A stretch of 64,000 nucleotides of DNA from Bryoerythrophyllum caledonicum (Eukaryota > Streptophyta > Bryopsida > Pottiales > Pottiaceae), in contig OZ020519.1 in assembly GCA_963971425.1 (NCBI GenBank), positions 17,567,397 through 17,631,396 of the forward strand. Direction: 5' to 3'. The position numbers and the translations under genes are program-made. Of this stretch, positions 1-10,249 are shown piece by piece (within the stretch, counting starts at the first letter, position 1; every line of letters begins with the position of its first letter). The notes beneath the pieces were generated by a model that was not told the origin of the DNA, did no database searches, and worked only from the letters and a program-made list of their open reading frames with translations.

Positions 1-126
1 GACAGAAAGGTGGTATCTTACCTGGACAAAGACCACTTGTGGAGTTATGTGATGCAGCCTTTAGTGGGAGACGACAATGGTTACGAAGAAAGAAGCGCCA
101 TTCTGTTCAAATGCACGCCACGATAG
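1..126 (+). other. Open reading frame entering from the left edge, unrecognised
   Basis: Frame 1 is open from the first base to a TAG at 124-126 (41 codons). The peptide contains the stretch SYLDKDHLWSYVMQPLVGDD. I do not recognise a family. It could be the tail of a gene or transposon fragment that begins outside the window, or chance. The next 110 bases remain partly open in the same frame but give no recognisable motif. Confidence 0.2.
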
Positions 127-252
127 AATAGTTCAGACAATACCGCAGTACCGCACAAGAGTAGCGCTAGGCAGTGGTGCGAGGCGCTCACAATCGACAA
201 CGCTATTCTTTTTGCCAGCAAGAGAATTCCATAATACAACATGGCGCATCTC

Positions 253-348
253 AAGGAGATCATAAAGGAGGTTTTCTCCTACCTGAAGAAGGTGGGATAC
301 AACTAGGACAAAATCAGATTCATGCCGATCTCCAAGGGCGACAACAAT
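253..348 (+). pseudogene. Elongation factor 1-alpha fragment
   Basis: Frame 1 encodes a stretch close to the conserved eEF1A segment that follows the G-domain NKMD region. Visible blocks are KEIIKEV, SYLKKVGYN and DKI.F.PIS, about 22 of 27 residues as in the family. A TAG stop at 304-306 replaces the proline after GYN. The later 'PISGFEGDN' region is shortened to PISKGDN. Nothing like eEF1A is seen on either side, so this is an isolated captured or retroposed scrap of a gene whose product normally delivers aminoacyl-tRNA to the ribosome. It cannot be functional. Confidence 0.75.
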
Positions 349-353
349 ATCCT

Positions 354-802
354 CAGCAGCTGATCAATAGATTTAAGCTTCACCAAAATACTCTAGCACT
401 ACTCCGTCTTGATGCAACACTATCAATTCTAACTCAAGAACTTCATTTCAACATATCTAATTTATGCTATCGAGCTATCCAAGCACAACCACGAATGTCA
501 TGGAGCACTCACCTCCCGCAATGGACGATACAATCTAGGCAATCTTTCTGGAGGTACACTCCAACACTACAACGATGAGGAAATGGTAGCAATGGCAAGA
601 AAAACGACTATCCATAAATGGAAGCATAAGAGAAGCTGCTCAAGCCAAGCACGTTGCATGGTGCGGCAATGTAGCAGTGCAACGAAACAAGGTGGGCTAT
701 GGCTGCGTGCGGCACTCACAGGAGAAAGCAATGGAAACTAAAACCCTAATGAAGTTTTTGGATGACAATTATCATCCATCTTAATAGATGAAAAATAAAC
801 TA
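354..802. other. Stretch without a recognised gene
   Basis: Frame 3 is open from about 174 to 578 but the peptide is Gln/His/Arg-rich with no family resemblance. A second short frame ending at TAA 782-784 contains REAAQAKHVAWCGNVAVQRN and is also unrecognised. I see no RNA gene or promoter here. The stretch ends where the TIR element begins. Confidence 0.3.
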
Positions 803-825
803 CACTAAATTTGATGTTTAGTGTA
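803..825 (+). repeat. Left terminal inverted repeat
   Basis: 23 bp beginning CACTAAATTTGATG and ending TTTAGTGTA. The repeat is itself nearly palindromic (CACTAAA ... TTTAGTG). It is preceded by TA at 801-802. Confidence 0.75.
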
Positions 826-1524
826 ATGATATGAATAGTGTAATTAGCCCACTACACTAAATGTCAACAAGGTGAGGATTAGTGTCATCTGCCACATCAT
901 GAGTTGGCTGCCAACTTCATGAATAGGCCGCCAACTTCATTAATATAGTGAGCATCTTTACCTCCTATGGAGCCTATCCGGCCTCCACTTCTAGCCACCC
1001 TTCTTATCTCCCCCAATGAGCCATCTTTCCAACCTTCTCTTCCTCCTGAAGGTTTTGCAAGCCTTCCTACACAATTCTGGGGTTTTTTTGAGCTCTTTCA
1101 TATTTTGGGGCAAGGTATTTTGTGCACTTTTGTTTTTGGAAATTTCAAGAATTTGGGAGGATTAAATTTTGTTTGAGGGACCGGCAACAAGTAATCCATA
1201 TGGGATAATGATGGTTTGTGGGTTGGCCTCTTTTGTACAGATCCACCTTGGAAGCACATTTGAGTTTGATTTTTGGTAATTCACAGCATCATTTGAGGTA
1301 AATTCTCCATTTCATTTCAGATGTTTGTCCTTCATTAGTTTTGCTTCATACATTATTTTGTGATGTCATCCTTTGTCAAACATGTTGTCCTTTGTCATCA
1401 CTTGAAAACAAAAAACAGTGCATAAGCTATTTTGCACACAGTATAGTATTTCTGACTTTTTGTTTTCAATTGAAAGTGATTTCATAGCACATCACGCTCT
1501 CCTTTGTGATTTGCTAATTTCGAG

Positions 1525-1945
1525 TTGGTGTGGCAATTGTCTATTGGACAAAGAATGGATGCGTTACAAGCAGATGAACTTTTGTAAAATAATGCTTCAT
1601 CCATCCATAAGTCGTTTGTTCTTGGTTGAAATGTCACTTGCCACACCATTTTGGAGCCAGGAATACAATCTTGGGAACGCGGTGCATTTATATTACGGTT
1701 TTCTAAGTGAAAAATGAAGTCAAATTTGTGCTGGCAGTTGTCTATTGGAAGAAGAGTGGATGTGTAATGACCAGATGAACTCTATTACAATAGAATACTT
1801 CATCCATCTATAAGTTGTTGGTTCTTAGTTGCATTGTCACTTGCCATACCATTTTGGAAACGCCAACATAATGTCTAGAGCGTAGTGCATTTAAAATATA
1901 GATTTTCATGAGAAAGTTGAAGTCAGATTTGTGTTGGTCCAGCAC
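1525..1945 (+). repeat. Direct tandem duplication of about 205 bp
   Basis: Two diverged head-to-tail copies, about 1525-1728 and 1729-1945. Both contain TTGTCTATTGGA, CTTCATCCATC.ATAAGT, TTGTTCTT.GTTG, CACTTGCCA.ACCATTTTGG and a GAAGTCA.ATTTGTG.TGG ending. The open frame across the first copy (1418-1717) is not continued in the second and is probably chance. Confidence 0.7.
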
Positions 1946-2994
1946 AAATCCATTTACTCATGTTTTTATTTTGCTAGGTGTTGATCAAATACGACTTTGG
2001 TTCAGACCTCCAAGTCTTAATTTTATTTTGGAACACACATAGTCACTCCAAGTTGGAGTCAAGTTAGGAAATTTTTGAGGTGCCTACTTGAACAACAATA
2101 AACACGCAATTAAGCAATTATGCACTTGGCCAAGTGCGCTAATTGGCGCTCAATAAGAACAAGATTTTGAGCGGAAATGTGTTTTGAAAAAAATTAAATT
2201 AGGAAATCCCTATATCTTCTTTGTTATGTTTTTGTAACAATTTCATTAAATATTGGTTTCTTGATGTGTACATAAGTGAATACTTTTCACTATTATGCAT
2301 AATATATGATTATGGCATTTCGTTCTTATTCCATGTACAAAATTGCATTGACCATGTATTTATAAGAACCTATTTATACACATTTTGTTTCATGAGATGA
2401 TTTTTAGTGTCGTGCTACAAATACAATTTGTTTTAGGAGATATAATGATAATGTACGCAATACAATGATAAAGTGTGTGGTTTAGCACTGTATATTTATT
2501 ATATATATACATACATAATATAAATATTAAATACTACAAATATCATATACTATAATTAAACATACCATCTCTAAAGCGAACATATGAATCACACTATACT
2601 AGTCACCTAAATATCATGTATGCTCAGGCACGGTATGACTCAAAAGTCTTCATCATCCTGTGGCGAAGCGACTTCCGCAACAACTCCCGCAACGACTCCC
2701 ATAACGTGTTCCATGGCGACAATACTAGCTTCGACGCCGCGTCCACCGCGCTCCACTAACCGTACTGCTCCCAAGGATAACGTTGACTGGAAGCGATGGT
2801 GCCATGATGCCACACGCAAGCAATTTCACCATGATCACAACACATATATAATTGTCAATACGGTGTATGCCTCTGTATAATGAAAGACAACATCCACCTC
2901 TTTCTTTCTTAAAATTCACATTGAAAATTGTTTCCTACACGAAATATGTATGGTGGTTGAAAAAACTAGGTCTCATAAAATTATGAGCATCAAA

Positions 2995-3385
2995 CCACGT
3001 TTGATAACACAATCACAGATACTGAGCTAAAAGTTACAGGTTAGTGGAGGACACTATATACGGTCACGTATTTTATTCTTAACCATATATAGATTCTACA
3101 ACAAACACCTTTCATTTGGAAGTTATTTCAATATCTAAACCCTAACATGCTCAAATACAACACCATACATGTTGAATACATGAAAATTTTCTAGCTTCGC
3201 AAGCATGTACTAGGAGGTGTAATATTGATCTAAGTCATAAGTGTCATATGTCGTTACATTGGGCTCAATACAAATACAAACTCTTGTAACTATCATATAC
3301 ATCAATTCTTACACCTTGTAAGAAAAATACACAAAAACATCACGTTGGAACCCAAATGTGGCTTCCTTGACCTTTAAAGGTTAAT
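2995..3385 (+). repeat. Dispersed repeat family R1, copy 1
   Basis: Shares ordered blocks with 11925-12300 (opposite strand), 24130-24275, 29820-30030 and 30035-30180. The blocks are GTGGAGGA near the left end, ACGGTCACGTATTTTA, TTTCATTTGGAAGTTATTTC or similar, CATGCTCAAATACAACACCA, ACACCTTGTA and AACCCAAATGTGGCT at the right end. About 390 bp with no coding capacity; the element class is unknown. Confidence 0.65.
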
Positions 3386-3559
3386 CCCTAATTTTTAAGA
3401 CTCTTTAAAATGTCAAATTTTGAAAATGGTAGTTGCAATTTTTTTTTCTTACTAGATGAAAACGCACCTAAAAAGTTCAAATCCGAAGTCGGAATTCAAA
3501 ATTTTTTAATTTTGGGAGATATTAACTCACAATGAAATGAATTTGCCCAAATTACAGTT

Positions 3560-3790
3560 TCATCCGTAGTGGATAAAAAACAGTGATACATATGAAAAAC
3601 AATGACACAGACAAAAAAATGTGACACGGATGAAAATAGAAAACGAGGATGATAACCAGCGGATGAAAACCACAGTAGATAGAAAACCACAATGGATGAA
3701 AATGAGGATGAAAAAAAGGATAAAAATGAGGATGAAAAGAAGGATGAAAATGAGGATGAAAAAGAGGATGAAAAACAACGGATGAAATGC
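3560..3790 (+). repeat. GATGAAAA-type minisatellite
   Basis: Irregular tandem units of GGATGAAAATGA and GGATGAAAAA run through this stretch. They generate the repetitive reverse-strand frames rich in FHPHFHP, which I do not regard as genes. Confidence 0.8.
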
Positions 3791-4249
3791 CAAAAAAATT
3801 CAAATTGGAATGGAAACTAAGCTTTATAAACTTCATTTCATTAGTTGGACTCAATATCAAAAAATATCATTTTAATGACTCAAATTCAGATTTGGTGCTG
3901 GAGCTAGAATCCAGGAAATTGGAAGAATTTCTGCAAATCTTCACTGCGGTGAATTCAGCAACTTTTGACGATTTTCAGAAAAAAGAGATGAAACGAAAAA
4001 AATCTGAAAAAAATGTGAATGATACCTCCAAAGTCAATGTACAAGGAAAAAAATTTCAAGCTGTTTTGCATTGCCAAAAATGAGTAATAGGCGTTTCCGT
4101 TTTGCCCAAATCTATGGAAAAAAAACTTTTTTTTTTCCCTTTACACCGTAGCAACTCCAGATGATTTTCCGGGCAGGGTATCATCACAACAAGGTATCAA
4201 CAAGGCAGGGTACCATCCGGGTATCCTGGTGGTGGACTAAGGACGTGAG

Positions 4250-4882
4250 GGGTGTGCGTACGCAGGGAGTTTTAGAGGGAGAGGGAGAGGGAGAGGGGGA
4301 GACAACGAGCGCAAGGGGATGGAGAGAGAGGGTTAGAGTTAGAAGGAGAGGTGAGAGATAGGGTTCTGAAGAGGCGTCAGGTGGCAGCTAGGAGGGAGGG
4401 AAGGTGGGTGAGGGCGAGGAAGTCGACGACAAGCGAGGACAGCAAGGCAAACGACCAAGCGAGGACGGCAAGGAAGACGACCAAGCAAGGACATCACGTT
4501 GAGAATGACCAAGCGGAGAGCAAGACGACCACGCGGAGAGCAAGACGACCAAGTGAGGAGGAAGACGACCAAGGAGGGAGGGGGCGGCTACTCAAGCTAC
4601 GCCGCAACAGCCCGTGGGTGCTATTTGGATTTAGGTCGTGCAGGTTTAGCACGAGGAGCAGAAGCAACAACCAGTTGCGAGGTGCAGCAACCTAGTTACG
4701 AGGTGCAGCAGCCTAGTTGCGAGGTGCAGCAGCCTCGTTGCGTGGAGCAACAACCTAACACCCCATGGCGAAACCCTAACACCCTAACACCTCATGCTTG
4801 AAACCCTAACACACCATGGACACCACTATCCTTGCGCACTTGAAACCCTAACCACCTAAGACACCCCTGCGTACGCACACCC
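4250..4882. repeat. Block bounded by an 18-bp perfect inverted repeat
   Basis: GGGTGTGCGTACGCAGGG at 4250-4267 reappears as its reverse complement at 4865-4882. The interior holds a GAGAGGGAGAGG purine run (about 4270-4350), AGACGACCAAGCGGAGAGCA-like tandem units (about 4425-4570), GAGGTGCAGCAGCCTAGTTG units (about 4678-4745) and degenerate AACCCTAACACC telomere-like repeats (about 4756-4850). Probably a small insertion of unknown class. Open frames across it are composition artefacts. Confidence 0.5.
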
Positions 4883-4999
4883 TTGAGGTCAATTTTCCAA
4901 ACATGGAAATGGTGGCGCCGCTAGAATTCGGGTTTTATAAATTAGGGTTTCTAGATTTGGGGTCTCTAGATCTAGGGTTTGGTGCAAAAAGAACATTTT

Positions 5000-5440
5000 A
5001 AACCAAGTCAGACATTTTCACACATGTTGAGTATTTATATTCTACATAAAACCAGAGATCTTCAATTAAAAAATATATATATATTTTAACCATAATATGT
5101 GGTGAAAACTTTATCATCATCTGTTTGGATTATCATACTACAGCATACTTTGTTCACAAAAAAATAAAACGTGAAATGGTAATTTTTCAAAAGATTTTAA
5201 CTTCCACTCCTTGCACAATTGTTTTGAATATGCTACACTTCGTTTCTATGCCTAAAAATTGGCGAATATAAAACCAACATCATGCTGAACACAATTGTAA
5301 ACAAATTAGACCTTCTATAGTGCAAAGATTTGATACCAAGTGAGGTCAAAGTCTGTTGACCTACAAAATGCAAGAAAGAAAATGAACCATTTTCTAAATT
5401 TCAGTTACTATGTTTCTATCCGTGCGGTGGATTGCAGCAT
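5000..5440 (+). repeat. Dispersed repeat family R2, copy 1
   Basis: Matches 48590-49000 in inverse orientation. Shared blocks are CCAAGTCA.ACATTTTCA, TTCCACTCCT.GCACAATTGT, CACCAAGTGAGGTCAAAGT.TGTTGA and GAAAATGAACCATTTTCT, in the same order. About 400 bp, no coding capacity, class unknown. Confidence 0.6.
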
Positions 5441-6006
5441 AAAAGTATGGTGACTTTATATAGATACATGGTTTGAGATCTTACGGTTGGAAGTCCAAAA
5501 TGAGACGTCAAAATTTGATGTTTTTGCCACTATTTGGTTGTGGCAATTTTGGGGTGTTTACTTGATGAAAAAACGCTTGGGATTTTAGGGGTTAATTCTA
5601 GCGGATACTTATGTTCATTGAAATTTCAATATGCATATGCCCTTCATAACAGGTTTTTGGAGGTATTCAATTTATTGTATTTGCAATCATGGTTTGAAAG
5701 TTAGTTCATACCTAATAATGGGGACTTATGAGTTTTGTTAGAAGTCTCTATTGTTGTTAAGATTTTCCATACACATAAAGGAAAAAATAAAACTTTTAGA
5801 ATTGACTAGAAAATAATTATTGTCTTTTGTGTGAATTGAAATTCTAAATCAGAGTCAAACGTTTTCTAGCAAGGGATTGGAAAAAACTTTACCTTCTCTA
5901 GTACAGAAAACTTATAAATTTTCAAAGCATTCCTTTTTGATATATTTGATAACTATGTTTTGGATAACTATGTTTCGGATACTTTAGTCTTCGTAGAGGA
6001 AGACCA

Positions 6007-6243
6007 TTGAATCAAGCGGTGCGTGGGGCGCAACGACCGGAACACAACCATGTTCAGGAACGAGTCGATCAAGGGGCAGGAGATGAAGTTAATCACGACC
6101 TTTTTCCACCATTCAATCCACAATCTGATAACAATTGTGGACAATTTGTAGCTTTAAGCGTTGATAGAGCTAAGGTTGAAGGTGGTGTACTGTTCTATGT
6201 AGGGAAGGTGATTGAAGATGGGATAAATCAAAGGAGTCATTAG
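6007..6243 (+). other. Short open frame, unrecognised
   Basis: 78 codons, ATG to TAG. The middle reads FVALSVDRAKVEGGVLFYVG KVIED. Short proteins with a 'G.LFY.GKV' segment are found at the ends of some plant transposon proteins, but I cannot name a family. Downstream, frame-shifted peptide (DKTRRTTQRYANCMDTF) may be a continuation, which would make it a decayed transposon gene inside the nested element. Confidence 0.2.
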
Positions 6244-7399
6244 ATAAAGGTTTGTTGGTAGTGGCCCATCATGCGAGGGGAAAATGTTGACAAAACAAGG
6301 CGCACCACACAACGGTATGCAAATTGCATGGATACATTCTAGGAGTCCTCATGTGGACCCACAACTGGATAGTAAATGAGGCATTCAATTTTTTATGGAT
6401 AGAGAAAGAACGATGACTAGCGCTTTCCGGATGAAAAGGCAAAATGTATTCGGATCGCAAGTTGAAAGCAAGATTTGAATCCTTCGGTCGGCTAAGGCTT
6501 ACATATTAGAATATATTGCAATGCAAACCGAAGCAATTGACAACGACCAGTTGCAAGCAGCCTTGAAGGATATGTAGTAGAGGAGGATACTTCAATGAGT
6601 GTATGGTAATTGGTAATTGGCATGTAGGGTATGTGCAAGAGTAGTATATTGTAAGGATAATATAACACGTTTGGTGACAAATTACCAATAAATTCGAGAG
6701 GTTTTTCCCATTGATTGATTACATCGCCAAGTACAAGAATATACGCATTATATTAATTTCCTTCCTCTTATGTATCATGTTCCATGTCTAATATATTCAT
6801 ATCGATTGGCATTTATTGTATAGTGTTCAAGTTTACGTAATTGCATATTTTGTACAGTACTTGACAAGCTTCTTTCCAAAAACATAATGCTGAATATAAA
6901 CAAATATTCATCAAATTCTAACCAAGTTCCATATTGAATTTGTCAAAAATGCTAGAAAAAAGCTTGTTGAATTAACATTTCTGGTTATACGGAAAATTGT
7001 TCCTAGATTTTAAATTTTATTTTTGAAAACAAGAATTAAAAAAAAAAATGGGTTTTTTCAACGCATTGGCCGCCATTGTTACTAAGTGCACTTTTAAAAG
7101 GCCAAGTGCATAATTGCTTAATTCTGTGTTAATAGTGTTTGGGGATCAAAGGTGATTATGGCACAAAATCCTTCTATCAAGTCAAGATTTGTTTATTTAG
7201 TGGAAAAAGAAGACTATTATGGAAACTTACACATTTTATTGCTCCAATAAATGTTTCACATGATGTTGTAAAGAATTTTTTTATGTGTTATTTTTTTGTT
7301 TCATAAGATTTAATGATGTGATATAAAAATGATTTTAACTATGTTGTTCCATATCTACATATTTATGGATTGAAAATAAAATTTTATATCTTTGCAAGG

Positions 7400-8918
7400 A
7401 TGGATCCCTTGATTAAGCGTCCCCCGCAAGCCTTACTACAAGTCTCCACCATTCAGGACCAAAAGAATGTCATAGCGTGGATAATTGAGGATGAGGGCAT
7501 TCACGGTCTCATTGGCCTCAAGGCACAAACCATACGAGTGTTTCCGGAGTATTTTAGTGCAAAATAAATACAAACTTGGTCTGAGCGGGTCAATGGTGGG
7601 CACAACGGGATTTTTTTTTCCGACTGTAGAGATCCCAAATAACGACACCATATCTTGTAGCCGAAGTAACTCTGGAAAATGTAAGCAAGTTCTTACCAAA
7701 GCTGTTGCAGGGAGGAGATCCAAACGGGCAGATTGGGTCCAATGGCTCTATCCACGGCTTCTTGAATCTTTTGAAGGACACAAGAGATTAGGAGTAAAGT
7801 TTTCCTCCAAACTCCTCATCGAGCTTGCCTTATCTATTTTAATTGCTCTCGGCTCACCTTACACTCACAAATCTAGAGACCCTAGAGATAACCGTATTTT
7901 AACCGAAAAACTTTCAACATCTTGGGTGACTCAATTTGTGGATGTTCATAATATAGTTTTATTATGACAACGAGGTCGCTAAATTTGTAGCCCTGAGAAA
8001 GAAAACCAAATTGAGATGCATACCGCCTACCACTGAGGGGTTTTACAACGCGGTTTTCACCAAGGTACATTTGATGAAAATCTCATCGAGAACCTTGATG
8101 AAACCCACTTTTCCATTAACATGGTCAATGGGCAAACACTAGGTTTTTGAGGAGATTCCACCGTCAAATATGCGGATGTTGTTAACGGGGGGGATGCTTT
8201 AACCATGGTCGTTCGCATTTTTGGAGGTCGTAGATCCATCATAGAAGCCCCAATGTTGATTTTCACCACTGTGAGTAACAATTACCCCATCCGTGGATTA
8301 GAGGATAATATTCCCGGGGTTTGTTATCGTACTAGTCTAAAAGGTTGGATGGACCAATCTATTTTTCCCCAATATTTTGGGGAACTACGGGCTTATCAAC
8401 CTGATATTAATATCCGGACTAAATTTATTTGGGTGGATAATTGCTCGGCACACAATATCACCCCTGCTTTAGCGGCGGTTCTAGCTCAATAACAAACCAT
8501 TTTGAGCTATTTGCCCGCATGTGTGACCCACCTTTGCCAACCGGTGGACACTTTCATCATTTCAAAAATCAAGGATGCATGGGTGAAACGGCGGGAGGCC
8601 AAGAAATTGGAGCTTATTCAACAAAATGCTTGGCAAAACAACCTCTGTGGTGATGGTCAATGGTCCGGCAAACTTACCAATCCGGATAAGAGATTTTTTC
8701 TCCAATTAGCGGTTGATGCAATTGAAGACGTAAATCGGCTTGTCGATTGTGACAACATGTCTTATGCCAGAAAGTCTATGATTAGATGTGGTTTGGCTTT
8801 AGACATAGATGGTATTTGGTCTACATGTCAATTGTTTCTACACCTTCAAGATATTATTGCAAGACATCGGACATATTTTGAAGGATCGGAGGTGCCTCAA
8901 TTACCTAGCTCATGTTAA
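7400..8918 (+). pseudogene. Degenerate pogo/Tigger-like DDE transposase
   Basis: Transposase relic of the large TIR element; intact relatives cut and paste the element at TA sites. Reading order: a short N-terminal frame from ATG 7400, a shift near 7560 into frame 3, a region with WVQWLYPRLLESF that may belong to the DNA-binding part, a TGA at 7965, and another shift near 8060. The catalytic core then follows in frame 3. The core shows LDETHF (Asp at 8097-8099), VDNCSAHN (Asp at 8436-8438) and LPACVTHLCQPVD (Asp at 8547-8549), followed by KIKDAWVKRREAKK. This matches the DDE_1 pattern of pogo, Tigger and jerky proteins. In-frame stops at 8148-8150 (TGA) and 8490-8492 (TAA) plus the frameshifts mean it is dead. 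Family call is firm for DDE_1, weaker for the exact subgroup. Confidence 0.75.
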
Positions 8919-9124
8919 AGTCTATAGTTTATGTTTACTTTCTTGAAGTATAGTTATGTTTCTTTTTGTGTACTTTGTTTATTTATTATTATTAAGTTGC
9001 AATTCTATCTTTCTTCCATATTTGATCTTTCATTTACCCAATCATTTAATTGCAAATAAAAATATTTCTTCATGTATTCATAAATTTGTTCACTTTCAAC
9101 ACTCTTATTTCATATTTACGCAGA

Positions 9125-9520
9125 TGTGAATATTCAAATGCCATGAATTCACTCAAATTTTGCTTGAATTGGACGTATGAGGTGTTGATTAGGATCTATA
9201 TTTCTTGTAGATGTCAAAAAAACACCTCACATGTCCGATTTGGACAAAATTTGAGTGATTTTATGACCTTCAAAAGGTTGTTGGAATTTTTGCAGCACAA
9301 TGTTGAGCACCAATAATACACTCAGTTTGATGTTTAACTAGACGTGGATATTCAATTGCAATTAACTCACTCAATTTTTGTCCGAATTGGACATGTGAGG
9401 TGTTTTTCGGCATCTAATTTTTTTGTATATGTCAAAAACCTCCTCATATATATCCAATTCCAACAAAATTTGAGTGACTTATGACCTTCCAAAGGTTGCT
9501 GGAATTTTAATAGCACAGTG
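9125..9520 (+). repeat. Tandem pair of hairpin-forming repeats
   Basis: Two diverged copies of about 200 bp (about 9125-9320 and 9340-9520). Each contains CACTCAAATTTTG..TGAATTGGAC..TGAGGTGTT followed about 40 bp later by the reverse complement, so each can fold into a hairpin. Both end with TTATGACCTTC.AAAGGTTG.TGGAATTTT. Part of the subterminal region of the large TIR element. Confidence 0.6.
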
Positions 9521-9723
9521 GCGGACAATCAACAATAATCCTGCAATTTTCTTTCACACTTTTGCTAAAATTTCAGTTCTCTACACAAAATGTCAACAAG
9601 AAATTGTTCCAAATTTTACTAGAGTTCGCAAATAGTGTTGGAGTTGACATTTAGTGTCACACATTCTCCTTACACTAATTGAGTTGTTTGCAATTAGTGT
9701 CCTTGTTTGCATTTAGTGTCCCC

Positions 9724-9746
9724 TACACTAAACATCAAATTTAGTG
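9724..9746 (-). repeat. Right terminal inverted repeat
   Basis: Exact reverse complement of 803-825, ending ...TTTAGTG and followed by TA at 9747-9748. Confidence 0.75.
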
Positions 9747-10163
9747 TAGTGGGAGTATTGGACATAGTCAGTTAAAGTATGTAGCACACCAGTTGACTCA
9801 ACAGTTGTGACTTCTACTAACTAAGTCATGACCATAGATTAGTAACTTTTCATGAACACTAAATGTAAGTAGTACCTCCACTTTTATAACATTAATATGA
9901 TATACAATATTTTTCACAAAGAACACAAGCAGGAAGTGAGCAGTTAGGAAAGGAAGCTGCAGGCACAGCCGAGGTGGTTGCCATGTCTAGAGACGTGGTG
10001 TACCGGCCACTCCTACTCCACCGAATCGCTTGAACCGCTACGATAGTCGTGATACTTTCCGCGCAATTTGTCTAAGACATGTGTTTCGGAGTGAGATCCC
10101 TCATAAAGATGGTGTACAATACTCATCTACCTATATAATAGGTGACAGTCTGTCTGTCCGCCG

Positions 10164-10235
10164 CTCTCTAACCCTAAATCCTAACCCTAACCCTAAATCT
10201 AAATCCTAACCCTAAACCCTAAACCCTAAACCTAA
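10164..10235 (+). repeat. Interstitial telomere-like repeats
   Basis: A run of CCTAAAT, CCTAACC and CCCTAAA units, imperfect and only about 70 bp long. The unit matches the plant telomere repeat, but length and context (inside a Helitron relic) argue against a chromosome end. Confidence 0.8.
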
Positions 10236-10249
10236 GACTTCGCCGGAAC

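Larger units (their letters stand above)
2108..7123. mobile_element. Nested inverted-repeat element inside the larger transposon
   Basis: A perfect 24-bp inverted repeat, AATTAAGCAATTATGCACTT plus GGCC, occurs at 2108-2131 and in reverse complement at 7100-7123. Weaker similarity continues outward about 15-20 bp on each side, for example CAATAAACAC against CTATTAACAC. The real ends are therefore probably near 2090 and 7143. The interior is AT-rich and patchy: a dispersed-repeat copy, a GATGAAAA minisatellite, an inverted-repeat block at 4250-4882 and a short unrecognised frame at 6007-6243. I see no transposase for it. It is probably a separate non-autonomous element that landed in the TIR transposon. 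Confidence 0.5.
803..9746 (+). mobile_element. TA-flanked DNA transposon with CACTAAA termini (pogo-like)
   Basis: The block starts with CACTAAATTTGATGTTTAGT and ends with its exact reverse complement. The perfect TIR is 23 bp (803-825 and 9724-9746), and TA lies immediately outside at 801-802 and 9747-9748. Subterminal zones at both ends are crowded with further copies of ACACTAAATGTCAA-like and ATTAGTGT motifs in mirror orientation (about 826-900 and 9600-9720), as seen in TA-targeting DNA transposons. A decayed DDE transposase reads toward the right end (7400-8918). The 8.9-kb length is unusual. Removing the nested inverted-repeat block at about 2100-7130 leaves about 3.9 kb, a normal size for an autonomous pogo/Tigger element. 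An alternative is two separate short elements in opposite orientation that happen to flank an unrelated transposase. Confidence 0.65.

Noticed and set aside
3552-3860. Reverse-strand frames rich in FHPHFHP
   Set aside because: Produced by the GATGAAAA minisatellite.
10164-10235. CCCTAAA repeats as a chromosome end
   Set aside because: Only about 70 bp, degenerate, with long unique sequence on both sides.
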